In this document: positions 24,558 through 33,223 of the stretch, piece by piece
Layout of the letters: the number at the start of each line of letters is the position of its first letter
Position numbering within the stretch: the stretch's first letter is position 1
Assembly (NCBI GenBank): GCA_040289475.1
Contig: PSLF01000002.1
Span: 124,001 to 188,000 of the forward strand
Source of the DNA: Acidimicrobiia bacterium
GTDB lineage: Bacteria; Actinomycetota; Acidimicrobiia; ATN3; PSLF01
DNA length: 64,000 nt
Reading direction: 5' to 3'
The notes under the pieces: generated by a model
What the model saw: only the letters and a program-made list of their open reading frames with translations
What the model was told of the DNA's origin: nothing
The model's database searches: none
Program-made: the position numbers and the translations under genes

Positions 24558-25964
24558 TTGTCAGCACCTCGTACCCTATTCGACAAGGTCTGGGACTCGC
24601 ACGTCGTTGCCTCTAAGGCTGACGGTCCGGACTTGCTGTACATCGATCTTCACCTTATACACGAGGTCACCTCGCCCCAAGCTTTCGAGGGCTTGCGAAT
24701 TGCGGGGCGGAAAGTCCGACGTCCAGATCTCACACTGGCTACGGTAGATCACAACGTCCCGACAACTCCCAATCACCTTCCCCTTGAGGATCCAATCTCG
24801 AGAAGGCAGGTAGAAGTTTTGAGGCAAAACTGCCAGGAATTTGCGATTGAGTTTTTCGACATTGACAGTCCTTTTCAGGGAATTGTGCATGTGGTTGGAC
24901 CGGAGCAGGGGCTGACTCAACCCGGGATGACGATAGTATGCGGGGACAGCCACACTTCCACACACGGGGCATTTGGCTGTGTTGCGTTTGGAATAGGTAC
25001 GTCCGAGGTAGAGCACGTGCTAGCTACACAGTGTTTGTGGCAGTCTCGACCCAAGCAAATGGCTATTGAGTACAAGGGAAAGCTTCCAAGCGGGGTAACG
25101 GCTAAAGATCTAATACTCGGTACTATCGCCAGGCTAGGGGTAGACGGAGGAACCGGGTATGCGGTCGAGTACAGAGGCGAGCCAATTCGATCGCTCTCTA
25201 TGGAAGGACGAATGACGGTATGCAACATGTCGATTGAAATGGGCGCGCGTTGTGGACTCGTTGCTCCAGACGAGGCTACGTTCCAATTCATCAAGGGTAG
25301 AAGATTTGCCCCGAAGGGTTCCGAGTTTGAGGCGGCTGTTGAAAGGTGGCGAGGATTACACAGCGACGACGGTGCATCTTTCGACAAGATTGTCGAGATT
25401 GAAGTGTCCGAATTTGAACCATACGTCACTTGGGGAACGACCCCCGCGATGGCGGCCCCCGTGTCGGGGAGAATCCCTGATCCGGATGACTTCGACAACG
25501 ATTCGCAGCGCAACGCCGCAAAGAGAGCTCTTGAATACATGGGGCTTGCTCCGGGTACACGGATAACAGACATTCAGATTGACCGAGTTTTCATTGGATC
25601 GTGTACCAATGCTCGTCTCGAAGATCTGCGGGCTGCGGCCAACATTGTGAAGGGACGGAAGGTAGCTCCGGGAGTAAGAGCCATGGTAGTTCCCGGCTCG
25701 ACTTCCGTGAGACTAGAGGCCGAGAGAGAGGGTATAGATGAAATCTTCAAGTCGGCTGGATTCGAGTGGCGAGAAGCAGGATGCTCAATGTGTCTGGGTA
25801 TGAACCCAGATATCTTGGCTCCAGCGGAGAGAGCGGCATCCACGTCGAACAGAAACTTCGAAGGCAGGCAAGGGCCGGGAGGCAGGACTCACCTTGTAGG
25901 TCCTGAGATGGCTGCTGCGGCCGCCATCGCCGGGCGGTTCGTCGACGTGAGGGAGTTCGTGTAA
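24558..25964 (+). CDS. leuC: 3-isopropylmalate dehydratase large subunit
   Basis: LeuC with LeuD isomerises 2-isopropylmalate to 3-isopropylmalate in leucine synthesis. The 468-residue length is typical. Aconitase-family marks are clear: [31 protein letters not shown] and [10 protein letters not shown]; the last two supply the three cysteines that hold the 4Fe-4S cluster. The start is TTG 24558, behind AGGAGGACATC, a strong ribosome-binding site at good spacing. The stop overlaps the leuD start (TAATG). The tRNA-Val directly upstream may share the transcript. Confidence 0.96.
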   Translation: MSAPRTLFDKVWDSHVVASKADGPDLLYIDLHLIHEVTSPQAFEGLRIAGRKVRRPDLTLATVDHNVPTTPNHLPLEDPISRRQVEVLRQNCQEFAIEFFDIDSPFQGIVHVVGPEQGLTQPGMTIVCGDSHTSTHGAFGCVAFGIGTSEVEHVLATQCLWQSRPKQMAIEYKGKLPSGVTAKDLILGTIARLGVDGGTGYAVEYRGEPIRSLSMEGRMTVCNMSIEMGARCGLVAPDEATFQFIKGRRFAPKGSEFEAAVERWRGLHSDDGASFDKIVEIEVSEFEPYVTWGTTPAMAAPVSGRIPDPDDFDNDSQRNAAKRALEYMGLAPGTRITDIQIDRVFIGSCTNARLEDLRAAANIVKGRKVAPGVRAMVVPGSTSVRLEAEREGIDEIFKSAGFEWREAGCSMCLGMNPDILAPAERAASTSNRNFEGRQGPGGRTHLVGPEMAAAAAIAGRFVDVREFV

Positions 25965-26644
25965 TGAGGCCAATCTCTGTCGTTAAGGGGCGTATGGCGC
26001 CTCTATACCGGCCCGATATCGATACCGATCAGATCATTCCAAAGCAATTTTTGAAGCGAATTGAGCGAACTGGGTTTGGACCGTTTCTTTTCTACGATTG
26101 GGCGCACCTTGAAAACGGGGAGCCAAACCCAGATTTCGTTCTCAACCGGGAAGAGTATCGAGGGGCGAAGGTGCTACTCGCAGGGGCCAATTTCGGATGC
26201 GGTTCGTCGAGAGAGCATGCTGTGTGGGCAATTCAAGATCACGGGTTCGAGGCGATTATCGCTCCGTCGTTTGCGGACATTTTTTTCAACAACTGCTCAA
26301 AAGTTGGGTTGGTATGCGTCTGTGTCGAACACGAGATCGTAGAGGAACTCGTGGGTGTTGCTGAGCGAAACCCTTCGTCTGAGGTGATCATAAACGTTGA
26401 ATCCCAAACCATTTCTTGGAATGAGGGAGGCTCTGAAGTCCGAACGGTTCGTTTTGAGATGGACCATTTTGTGCGGGAGCGCTTGCTAAACGGATGGGAC
26501 GACATCGCTATGACGGAGAGACTCATGGACCAGATAGCGCGATTTGAGGAGGCGAGGCCCGAGTTTTATCCATCGATAAGGCCTGGAGCCGGAGCATCTC
26601 TTACGCTGTCGCTCAAGGGCGTGCGACGCGAACATCCCGAGTGA
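25964..26644 (+). CDS. leuD: 3-isopropylmalate dehydratase small subunit
   Basis: LeuD forms the swivel domain of isopropylmalate isomerase. The 226-residue protein has PDIDTDQIIPKQFLKRI near the start and GANFGCGSSREHAVWAI, both hallmarks of the family, followed by SFADIFFNNCSKVG. It overlaps leuC by one base and the short helical gene at 26666 follows after 21 bases. No other leucine genes are in this window. Confidence 0.96.
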   Translation: MRPISVVKGRMAPLYRPDIDTDQIIPKQFLKRIERTGFGPFLFYDWAHLENGEPNPDFVLNREEYRGAKVLLAGANFGCGSSREHAVWAIQDHGFEAIIAPSFADIFFNNCSKVGLVCVCVEHEIVEELVGVAERNPSSEVIINVESQTISWNEGGSEVRTVRFEMDHFVRERLLNGWDDIAMTERLMDQIARFEEARPEFYPSIRPGAGASLTLSLKGVRREHPE

Positions 26645-26665
26645 TAAATGCGTTAGGAATTCAGG

Positions 26666-27064
26666 GTGAAATTTGGAAGGAGGTCTCAAATTCCACTTTT
26701 CGGACACAAGCAGGCGCCCACCGCAGAAGCTCGGCTTCGAGTTTTAGAATCGCTTCGGAAAGGACCTGTAACGGGAGAAGTCATAGAAGCATCCTTTGCT
26801 GAACAGGATCGTTCTGGCCTAAGATATGATTCCCAGAATTTCCGGATTGAAGACGTCCTCAAAGCCCTTCAACGAGAAGGAAAGATTGAATTCGCAGTGC
26901 GGGATGGTACTCGAATTTATTACTTAACCGGAGACGGCCTGTTGGAGATTGTAGGGTCTGAAGAACAAAACACCTCAAGCACCTCAACGAAAGTTGTTCG
27001 GATAGTGCTAGAGGAAATTCTCACGGCTACGAAGTCTTGGAGCGGCCGAGATACGCTTCCATGA
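26666..27064 (+). CDS. Unknown 132-residue protein, possibly winged-helix
   Basis: GTG 26666 opens a frame with EARLRVLESLRKGPVTGEVI, FRIEDVLKALQREGKIEFAV and IYYLTGDGLLEIVG. The helix-helix-strand order (K-G-P-V-T, then L-x-x-L-x-x-E-G-K-I, then a beta wing) suggests a small winged-helix DNA-binding fold, but no family is certain. It follows leuD closely, so it might be co-transcribed. Its 3' end overlaps the end of the convergent livF-type gene by 38 bases, which is uncommon and lowers confidence slightly. Confidence 0.6.
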   Translation: MKFGRRSQIPLFGHKQAPTAEARLRVLESLRKGPVTGEVIEASFAEQDRSGLRYDSQNFRIEDVLKALQREGKIEFAVRDGTRIYYLTGDGLLEIVGSEEQNTSSTSTKVVRIVLEEILTATKSWSGRDTLP

Positions 27065-27989
27065 CTGCTCCCGATGTCCTAAGCTCGTTTACTGTCCCCC
27101 ACGCAACCACCCGTCCTTGATCCAGGACGTAACCACGCTCAGCGATCCTGAGGGCGTGAGTTGCCAATTGCTCCACTATGAGGATCGTCAGACCCTCTCG
27201 AGCTAACTGATCGAGACCGTCAAAGAGCATGTCAATCGCCACAGGCGACAGTCCGAGCGATGGCTCATCGAGCATCAAAAACGATGGCCGAGACATGAGG
27301 GCTCTGCCGACGGCGAGCATCTGCTGTTCGCCGCCCGAAAGATTACCTGCAAGTTGCCTGCGTCGTTCACCTAACACCGGCCAACGGCCGTAAACCGCTT
27401 CCAAATCGGCTTTTATTCCATGTTTATCTTTGCGGGAATATGCGCCCAGAAGCAGATTGGCTTCCACCGTCTGGTCATAGAAGACCTTGCGGCCTTGTGG
27501 AATTAGCGTTATGCCTTTGCGGACAATCCTGTCGGCGTCCATGACGTGTAAGGGGAAACCGCGAAAAACGATTTTTCCTTCTCTTACCGGAACGATTCCG
27601 GCAATCGCTTTGAGGGTCGTAGATTTACCCGAGCCGTTAGACCCCAGGATACAAACCCGCTCTCTTTCCCAAACTGCCACAGAAACCTTGTCGAGGACTT
27701 GGACAGGGCCGAAAAAAACAGAGATTGAGTCGACAACTAGGGCAGGCGGCTCCAGATGCTCTCTCGGCGGGCGTGATCCTGCGAAATGAACACCTTGTCC
27801 CGGGGCAGCATATGGTGTGGCCACAGGAGAGAACGGCACAGACGCCCCGACACGATACGCTCCATCCGGCGTTGTCTGCGCCGCAGGATATGGGTTCACT
27901 GTCGCATTTTGGTCTTGGCGGCCAGATCCAGTTTGGTTAGTAGGGTCCCAATAGGGGAGATCGGGTCGGGGCGGATACTGAGTGCTCAT
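27027..27989 (-). CDS. livF: HAAT-type ABC transporter ATPase, LivF-like, with proline-rich N-terminus
   Basis: The ATPase domain (about residues 80-315) has Walker A LGSNGSGKST, signature LSGGEQQ, Walker B FLMLDEPSLGLSP and the H-switch region, and the LivF-typical FYDQTVEANLLLGAY and GYVLDQGRVVAWG. LivF energises uptake of branched-chain amino acids, amides or urea with LivG. Unusually, the first ~80 residues are a disordered Pro/Gln/Tyr-rich extension that ordinary LivF (about 235 residues) lacks. It is the last gene of the minus-strand cluster, 17 bases after the fused LivM-LivG gene. Confidence 0.9.
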   Translation of the reverse strand: MSTQYPPRPDLPYWDPTNQTGSGRQDQNATVNPYPAAQTTPDGAYRVGASVPFSPVATPYAAPGQGVHFAGSRPPREHLEPPALVVDSISVFFGPVQVLDKVSVAVWERERVCILGSNGSGKSTTLKAIAGIVPVREGKIVFRGFPLHVMDADRIVRKGITLIPQGRKVFYDQTVEANLLLGAYSRKDKHGIKADLEAVYGRWPVLGERRRQLAGNLSGGEQQMLAVGRALMSRPSFLMLDEPSLGLSPVAIDMLFDGLDQLAREGLTILIVEQLATHALRIAERGYVLDQGRVVAWGTVNELRTSGAVMEAYLGRSKTS

Positions 27990-28006
27990 ATCGACTGCGA
28001 TTTCCC

Positions 28007-30127
28007 TTATGACGGATTCATGGTAGAAGAAGCCCGACTGTACGCTTCGCCGAGATAAACACGTTGCACATGAGGATCTTCCCTTACCTCATCGAAGGTC
28101 CCTCTGGCAATAACCCGGCCTTCGTCAAGAACTGTTACTTCGTGAGCGAGATCAGAGATGACTGCTTGATGGTGCTCGATTATTAGAAGCGTGGTCCCCG
28201 TGGAATTGAGCTTGCTCAAGGCAGTCACCATTAGCTCAATCCAGCGAGGATTGAGCCCTGTCGACGGCTCGTCGACTAGTAAAACCGTAGGGTTGGAAGC
28301 TGCAGCCCGTGCAAGCTCGATCATTTTTTGTTGACCGTAAGAGCACACTCCTGCTTTCCGAAAGGTCAAGTATGTTAGACCCCATTCTTCCAGGATCTCC
28401 AATGCTCTTCCGTGGATTCTGATTTCGTCTTTAACGCACGAGGGAGTGTGCAAAAGCTGCGCGAGAGTACCTGCAGTCGGCGGGACTGCTGCTGCAATAT
28501 TCCAAATAACGGGCAACTCTGGGAACAACTGAATGTTCTGAAATGTTCTGGCGAGCCCAGCTTGATACCGCTTGTGCGGGGGCTGGGACGTGACATCTGC
28601 TCCATTGAGGATGATGCGCCCAGAATCTGGCTTTGTACGTCCGGCGATAATATCGAGGCAAGTCGTTTTGCCGGATCCGTTGGGTCCCATGATGGCATGG
28701 ACCGTGCCCTGGAAAATTCTGAGGCTAACGTTGTCAACAGCAACCACGCCACCGTAGCGTTTGTAAATACTGTCGACTATCAAGACGAACCCACCTGGCT
28801 GGGCTAACGGCGGATCTACGGCCACTGAGTATGAGGGAGCCGAAACCGTTGGTGCCGGAGTAGCCGTTCTGTCATAACCCCGTAAGATCGGGTCGAAAGA
28901 GGCGGGCTGGATCATGGCACTTGAAGCGGCACCGCCAATCGTCTCTGTCGGGTTCCGAGGGTTGGGCTCTGGTCCCTCGAGAAGCGGCATCTTTTTAGGA
29001 CTACGCGAGAGTACCGTATACGTCTCGTATGGTCGGGGAAGTAGTCTTATCAGCCGGGTCTCGGCCAGAGATCCGGCTATCCCTCTTGGCAAGAACCACA
29101 CGACACCTAGGAGAATCGCTGCCAGTGCTAGGTTTTCGGCTTGCTCCAGGCGCTCTGCAAGAAGTTGAAGAATAAAAATGAGTCCTGCGCCCACAAAAGG
29201 TCCAGAAATTGCCGTCCCCAGGCCACCTATTACAAGAACGAAAAGGAATCTTACCGATATCACTGGATCGTATGTGCTTGGATTTATCAGCTGATCGATG
29301 TAGTTGTACAGCGCTCCAGCTAATCCCGCTGTTGTGGCAGCAAAGACGAAAGCTCCGAGTTTGGTTTTGTACACCGAAATTCCGATCGACGCTGCTCCGT
29401 CCTCGGAGCCTGCTACGGCCATCGTTGCTCTTCCAAGGTATGACCATGTGAAAGAACGCGTCGCCCAAAGGATCGCCACGGTGAGAAAGAGCGCTAAAAA
29501 GTAGAGCTGCTGGTCGGGTTCTATTGGAAGCTGCGAGATTGTTACAGTTGGCGGGTATACGGTGGCTAGATTTGGCGCCACCTGACGCAGCGAGTCAGTG
29601 GCCTTGAAGACGATGAGACCAAACGCCATTGTCGCAAGAGCAAGGTAAGCTCCTCTGATTCGTAGCGCAGGAGCACCTACTATCAGACCAGATACGCCTC
29701 CCGCAATCACTCCGATCACGAGTCCGACTATGGCAGGAAGATGTACTTGGGTGGTGAGCCAGGCAGCTGCATAACCGCCGACAGCATAGAGTGCCGCGTG
29801 ACCGAGCGAGACTTGCCCGGCGTGCCCTACCAACACATTCAGCCCGCAGGCGATGATGAGGGCCACAAGTACTAAGGTGAGGCGGCGCAGGTAGTAGGGA
29901 TCCTTGGAGAACGCAATGCCAACTCCGATCGCTGCTATGAGAGCCGAGATGCTGAGCACAGCGCGACGTCTCGTGGGATTTACGAACCGGGTCTGGAATT
30001 CTTCCTCGAAAACGTCGGTCCATGCGGTTCGGGAAGTCGCCTCAGGGCGGCGGAATCGTCTCCACGGACTAATGCCGCCCTGAGTTCGCTGTTGTCCCGG
30101 CATCGGTGGCATTTGAGGGTAAGACAT
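28007..30127 (-). CDS. LivM-LivG fusion: HAAT permease joined to ABC ATPase
   Basis: This 706-residue protein joins two normally separate subunits. Residues ~50-370 are a LivM-like permease (GLNVLVGHAGQVSLGHAALYAVGGY, up to about ten membrane helices). A ~75-residue Pro/Ser-rich linker follows. Residues ~455-700 are a LivG-like ATPase with Walker A MGPNGSGKTT, signature CSYGQQ, and Walker B VLLVDEPSTGLNP. An N-terminal polar tail precedes the permease. Start ATG 30127 has GAGG 8 bases upstream and lies 9 bases after the livH stop. The second cluster (47519) has the same fusion, so it is not a sequencing artefact. Confidence 0.92.
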   Translation of the reverse strand: MSYPQMPPMPGQQRTQGGISPWRRFRRPEATSRTAWTDVFEEEFQTRFVNPTRRRAVLSISALIAAIGVGIAFSKDPYYLRRLTLVLVALIIACGLNVLVGHAGQVSLGHAALYAVGGYAAAWLTTQVHLPAIVGLVIGVIAGGVSGLIVGAPALRIRGAYLALATMAFGLIVFKATDSLRQVAPNLATVYPPTVTISQLPIEPDQQLYFLALFLTVAILWATRSFTWSYLGRATMAVAGSEDGAASIGISVYKTKLGAFVFAATTAGLAGALYNYIDQLINPSTYDPVISVRFLFVLVIGGLGTAISGPFVGAGLIFILQLLAERLEQAENLALAAILLGVVWFLPRGIAGSLAETRLIRLLPRPYETYTVLSRSPKKMPLLEGPEPNPRNPTETIGGAASSAMIQPASFDPILRGYDRTATPAPTVSAPSYSVAVDPPLAQPGGFVLIVDSIYKRYGGVVAVDNVSLRIFQGTVHAIMGPNGSGKTTCLDIIAGRTKPDSGRIILNGADVTSQPPHKRYQAGLARTFQNIQLFPELPVIWNIAAAVPPTAGTLAQLLHTPSCVKDEIRIHGRALEILEEWGLTYLTFRKAGVCSYGQQKMIELARAAASNPTVLLVDEPSTGLNPRWIELMVTALSKLNSTGTTLLIIEHHQAVISDLAHEVTVLDEGRVIARGTFDEVREDPHVQRVYLGEAYSRASSTMNPS

Positions 30128-30136
30128 TCCGAAGCC

Positions 30137-31039
30137 TCAGCGCGCCTCTCTGATAGCGGTTCCGAACAATCCTTGTGGTCTAAAGACCAAAACCAAGATA
30201 AATAGGAGAAATACAAACGGATCGGGGAACTTGGCTAAGTTTGAATTGAAGATCCCTAAGATTTGAGGAAGAGCAGCCTCGAAAATTCCAAGAAGTATAC
30301 CGCCTGCCATTGCGCCTCTTGCCGAGTCGATGCCCCCCAATACTGAGGACACGAATCCCTTTACTCCAAGATCAAATCCCATGTTGATGTTGGCAAAAGC
30401 AAGGGGAGCCACGAGATATCCACCTATAGCCGCCAGGATCGAGGCGAGAAGAAAAGCCCACCTAACAGTCCGACGAGGGCTTATCCCCATTAGAGATGCA
30501 GTGTCTCGATCGACAGCCACAGCCTTCATGGCACGACCGAACTTGGTTTTGTTGTAGAGCAAATCGACCACTAGCATGAGACCGAAAGCAATCGCAATCG
30601 TAAATGCTTGTCTCTGAGATACGAGCGATCCTAAACCAGGTATTCCGACGTCGTTGGGGAACGGGCTAGGGTATGGCCGGTCTTCTGCTGGCCACACGTA
30701 TGGTGCCCCGAACTGAATGATGGTGGCTATGGCGACCGTTGCCAAGATCCAACCGATGGAGCCTTTGTGCTTGAGTGTTGGCCGCACGGCGAGCTCCACA
30801 AAAAGACCGAGGAGCATCGCAACGAGCAGTCCTACAAGCCATGCAAACGGTAAGGGCATTGGGCGAAGAGGATTCTGATTGAGGGTGAGCGAGGTAAACA
30901 CAGCAACCATCAGAATCTGTCCCTGAGCGAAGTTCAATATGTTGGTAGTGCGATAAACGAGCGTAATACCTAAGGCCACGAGCGCATAGACTGCTCCTCG
31001 AGAGAGCCCAATAGCTAAAAGCTGAACGACAGTCCTCAT
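30137..31039 (-). CDS. livH: HAAT-type ABC transporter permease, LivH-like
   Basis: A 300-residue polytopic permease starting MRTVVQLLAIGLSRGAVYAL, with the LivH signature RTTNILNFAQGQI, the cytoplasmic loop KFGRAMKAVAVDRDTASLMGI that contacts the ATPase, and GGIDSARGAMAGGILLGIFE near the end. With the LivM part of the next gene it forms the membrane channel of the transporter. It sits between the substrate-binding lipoprotein and the fused LivM-LivG gene, all on one strand with short gaps, so one operon. Confidence 0.93.
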   Translation of the reverse strand: MRTVVQLLAIGLSRGAVYALVALGITLVYRTTNILNFAQGQILMVAVFTSLTLNQNPLRPMPLPFAWLVGLLVAMLLGLFVELAVRPTLKHKGSIGWILATVAIATIIQFGAPYVWPAEDRPYPSPFPNDVGIPGLGSLVSQRQAFTIAIAFGLMLVVDLLYNKTKFGRAMKAVAVDRDTASLMGISPRRTVRWAFLLASILAAIGGYLVAPLAFANINMGFDLGVKGFVSSVLGGIDSARGAMAGGILLGIFEAALPQILGIFNSNLAKFPDPFVFLLFILVLVFRPQGLFGTAIREAR

Positions 31040-31079
31040 CCGCTAGAAAGTCCCTGCCGGTAGTATCCCTTCGCTTTAT

Positions 31080-32639
31080 TTACCGCACCAGATCAGGGGC
31101 TGACGTAGGACCCGCATTGCCGCCTCTTCCAAGTGGGTCCACTTGGCGAGCTGCATTTTCAGCGAGCTCTCTTGCGCGTCCTGGGTCGGTAGCCACTGCC
31201 TTTAGCGTATTTTTCAAATCGTTGAACTGCTTTTCGCCCAGTCTCGCTCGAAAATCGCTTTCGTATCGGTCGAAACATCCGAGTACTTCGCCAACGAGGG
31301 CTTGGATCAGCCGGGTTGGCTCCCTGCCAACTTGCTCCAACCGTGCCTGGGTCATAGCCTCTTCGATATCTCGGCGGCACCACTCGTAAGCCTTCGGGGC
31401 TCTGGCGTCCCAGTCGAAGAGAACGTGGCCATCAGTGAATCGAGCGATCCATGTCTCGGTAGGCGGATCGGATGTGGCGATATGACTTGTCTGAGACCAA
31501 CGCACCTGATAGCCAAGCGCGTCAAAGCGTTGACCGCTTTCCAAAACATCACGAATCGCAGTGCCGTCCGTGGACTGCACCCTGTCTATGGCAAGTCCTA
31601 AATAACGGATTCCCTTGTACGCATTTAGCTCCAACACAGGCCAGTCCGGAGCTGACTTGCCGTTGATAACAAAAAAGTTGAAGCCGTAGCGCAGGTAGAA
31701 CCTGAAAAGCCAGATGATCTCTTGAATATTGAGGGGAAGGTCATTTGGAGCATGAGGTGCCACCATGATCGTGTCATTGGAATCGGGACCCAGCACGTTC
31801 CGATACGTATTTATATAAAGGCCTGGAGGGCCACCGATCTTTGGTTTGTATCCAATGCGCTTCATGGACTCGACTGCTCTAGCTGCGTCCGAGCCTATAC
31901 CCCAGATGATTACGGCGTCTGCCCCAGAGTCTCTAAGCCGGGTTGCCTGAATGGTCATATCTTGGTCGCCAACCGCAAAGGACTGTACCGTTGTCGGCTC
32001 TATTTTTCGCTCGGAAAACGCTTGTTGGAGCTCTTTCAAACCTTCAGATCCGTAAAGGTCCGTTGCATGCAGAACCCCGATCCGAGAGACGCCTTGTTGA
32101 TCGAGAAAGAAGTTGATGAGTGTCTTGCCGTAATCTCGTTTTTGGACGTCGGCAAAGAGAAATGGGGCTTTCTCTGCGCTGAATTCCTCAATAGGAACTG
32201 TCTGTGCTGGAAGCATTACGGGCACTCTGTTCCTGTTTATCGTGTCGAGAGCCCTAGGCGAGAGTATTCCTTCCGCGTTGTCGGCTATGATCGCCGTGAC
32301 CTTGTCTTTTTTTATGAGTTTCTCGACGCAGGTGACTTCCTTTTCCGATCGTCGCTCAGTGTCGCAGGCCACGATATCAATTGTTTTTCCGCCCGCGATT
32401 CCTCCCTGCTCTGCCACTTCCTGCGCGAAAAATGCCGTTGCTTTGTCGTAAGCGGCTCCAAAGTACGCCAATGGACCGTTGAAAGCCGCCATGATTCCTA
32501 TCTTGATGCGGCTAGGATCGTTTGCCTTGGCGCAAGCACTGGCGAGCGCGGCTACTACGAGAAGTAACACGAGGGGGACTGCAGGTCGCTTGCGTGTTAT
32601 GTTGTTGGTCCCCGAATTACAGCAAACCACTCGGCGCAT
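31080..32639 (-). CDS. HAAT-type substrate-binding lipoprotein
   Basis: The protein has a Sec lipoprotein signal (VPLVLLLVVAALASAC, lipobox LASAC) and a type 1 periplasmic-binding fold (IKIGIMAAFNGPLAYFGAAY, ACDTERRSEKEVTCVEKLIK, VSRIGVLHATDLYGSEGLKE). At 519 residues it is longer than E. coli LivK (about 370), with a C-terminal helical extension. It captures the substrate for the LivH/LivMG/LivF transporter encoded downstream. The ligand cannot be told from sequence; amino acids, amides or small acids are typical. ATG 32639 has AAAGGAGAGG upstream. Confidence 0.9.
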   Translation of the reverse strand: MRRVVCCNSGTNNITRKRPAVPLVLLLVVAALASACAKANDPSRIKIGIMAAFNGPLAYFGAAYDKATAFFAQEVAEQGGIAGGKTIDIVACDTERRSEKEVTCVEKLIKKDKVTAIIADNAEGILSPRALDTINRNRVPVMLPAQTVPIEEFSAEKAPFLFADVQKRDYGKTLINFFLDQQGVSRIGVLHATDLYGSEGLKELQQAFSERKIEPTTVQSFAVGDQDMTIQATRLRDSGADAVIIWGIGSDAARAVESMKRIGYKPKIGGPPGLYINTYRNVLGPDSNDTIMVAPHAPNDLPLNIQEIIWLFRFYLRYGFNFFVINGKSAPDWPVLELNAYKGIRYLGLAIDRVQSTDGTAIRDVLESGQRFDALGYQVRWSQTSHIATSDPPTETWIARFTDGHVLFDWDARAPKAYEWCRRDIEEAMTQARLEQVGREPTRLIQALVGEVLGCFDRYESDFRARLGEKQFNDLKNTLKAVATDPGRARELAENAARQVDPLGRGGNAGPTSAPDLVR

Positions 32640-33223
32640 CAGAGGCCTCTCCTTTTAATTGACACTCGATTGTCTCGGTGGCTGTGCAGAAAAGCTCAGA
32701 TATGGCGATCACGCTCTATGCATAGTCACCTCGTCTCTTGGCGACTTGGATTTCAAGCCTTCCTTGAGAAGAATAAACTTTGCCATTGAACATGCTGCTG
32801 TGCAAAACGCGTGTGTGGGCTCTCGGATCGAGGCCCAGAGGGGTCCTACGAGTTAGCGAAATCGGCTAGCGTGCTTGTTCCAAGCCCTCGTATACAATGC
32901 ACGACGCACGACGCACGACGCTAACCTGTGAGCATTTCGCTGTTCCGCCAGAGCTGCCAGTTACGGCTGAGCCCCAAGCTCTATTTGCACCTTCTGTGTG
33001 ATAGAAATAGGGCTGTGGGATGGTGAGAAACGTCGAGCATCGCAGAGGTGCTTCCTGGACACCTCAGCTCGGGGCTTAGAGTTTGCGGTGGTGGAGATGT
33101 GCATACGATTGTAAAAGTTAGTGTGCAGGGAGTTACTGGTAGGCAGAGGACTTGGTTCAGACAGGTGAGTGCTCGCTCCCTCGTTGTTTTGTAGACCCTA
33201 GAAGGCAATGGGAGGCATAACGT
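32640..33223. other. 584-base divergent intergenic region
   Basis: This spacer separates the minus-strand transporter operon from the plus-strand acyl-CoA dehydrogenase and must contain promoters for both. It holds a triple 7-base tandem repeat (32899-32919), a short inverted repeat GAGGTG/CACCTC (33045-33065) and a TATACAAT box at 32891-32898, without a well-spaced -35. I see no convincing gene; short frames in it look random. Confidence 0.5.
32899..32919. repeat. Three tandem copies of GCACGAC
   Basis: Bases 32899-32919 are three exact copies of the 7-mer GCACGAC, followed by GC. They lie directly after a TATACAAT box in a divergent promoter region. Possible regulator binding site or simple slippage. 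Confidence 0.6.

Noticed and set aside
24442-24747. Frame across the tRNA and the leuC start
   Set aside because: It runs through the tRNA-Val cloverleaf and out of frame in leuC.
31722-32567. 281-codon plus-strand frame
   Set aside because: Antisense to the substrate-binding lipoprotein; translated product is Cys/Arg-rich and not protein-like.
32899-32919. Tandem 7-mer considered as CRISPR-like
   Set aside because: Units are contiguous with no spacers and far too short; no cas genes in the window.
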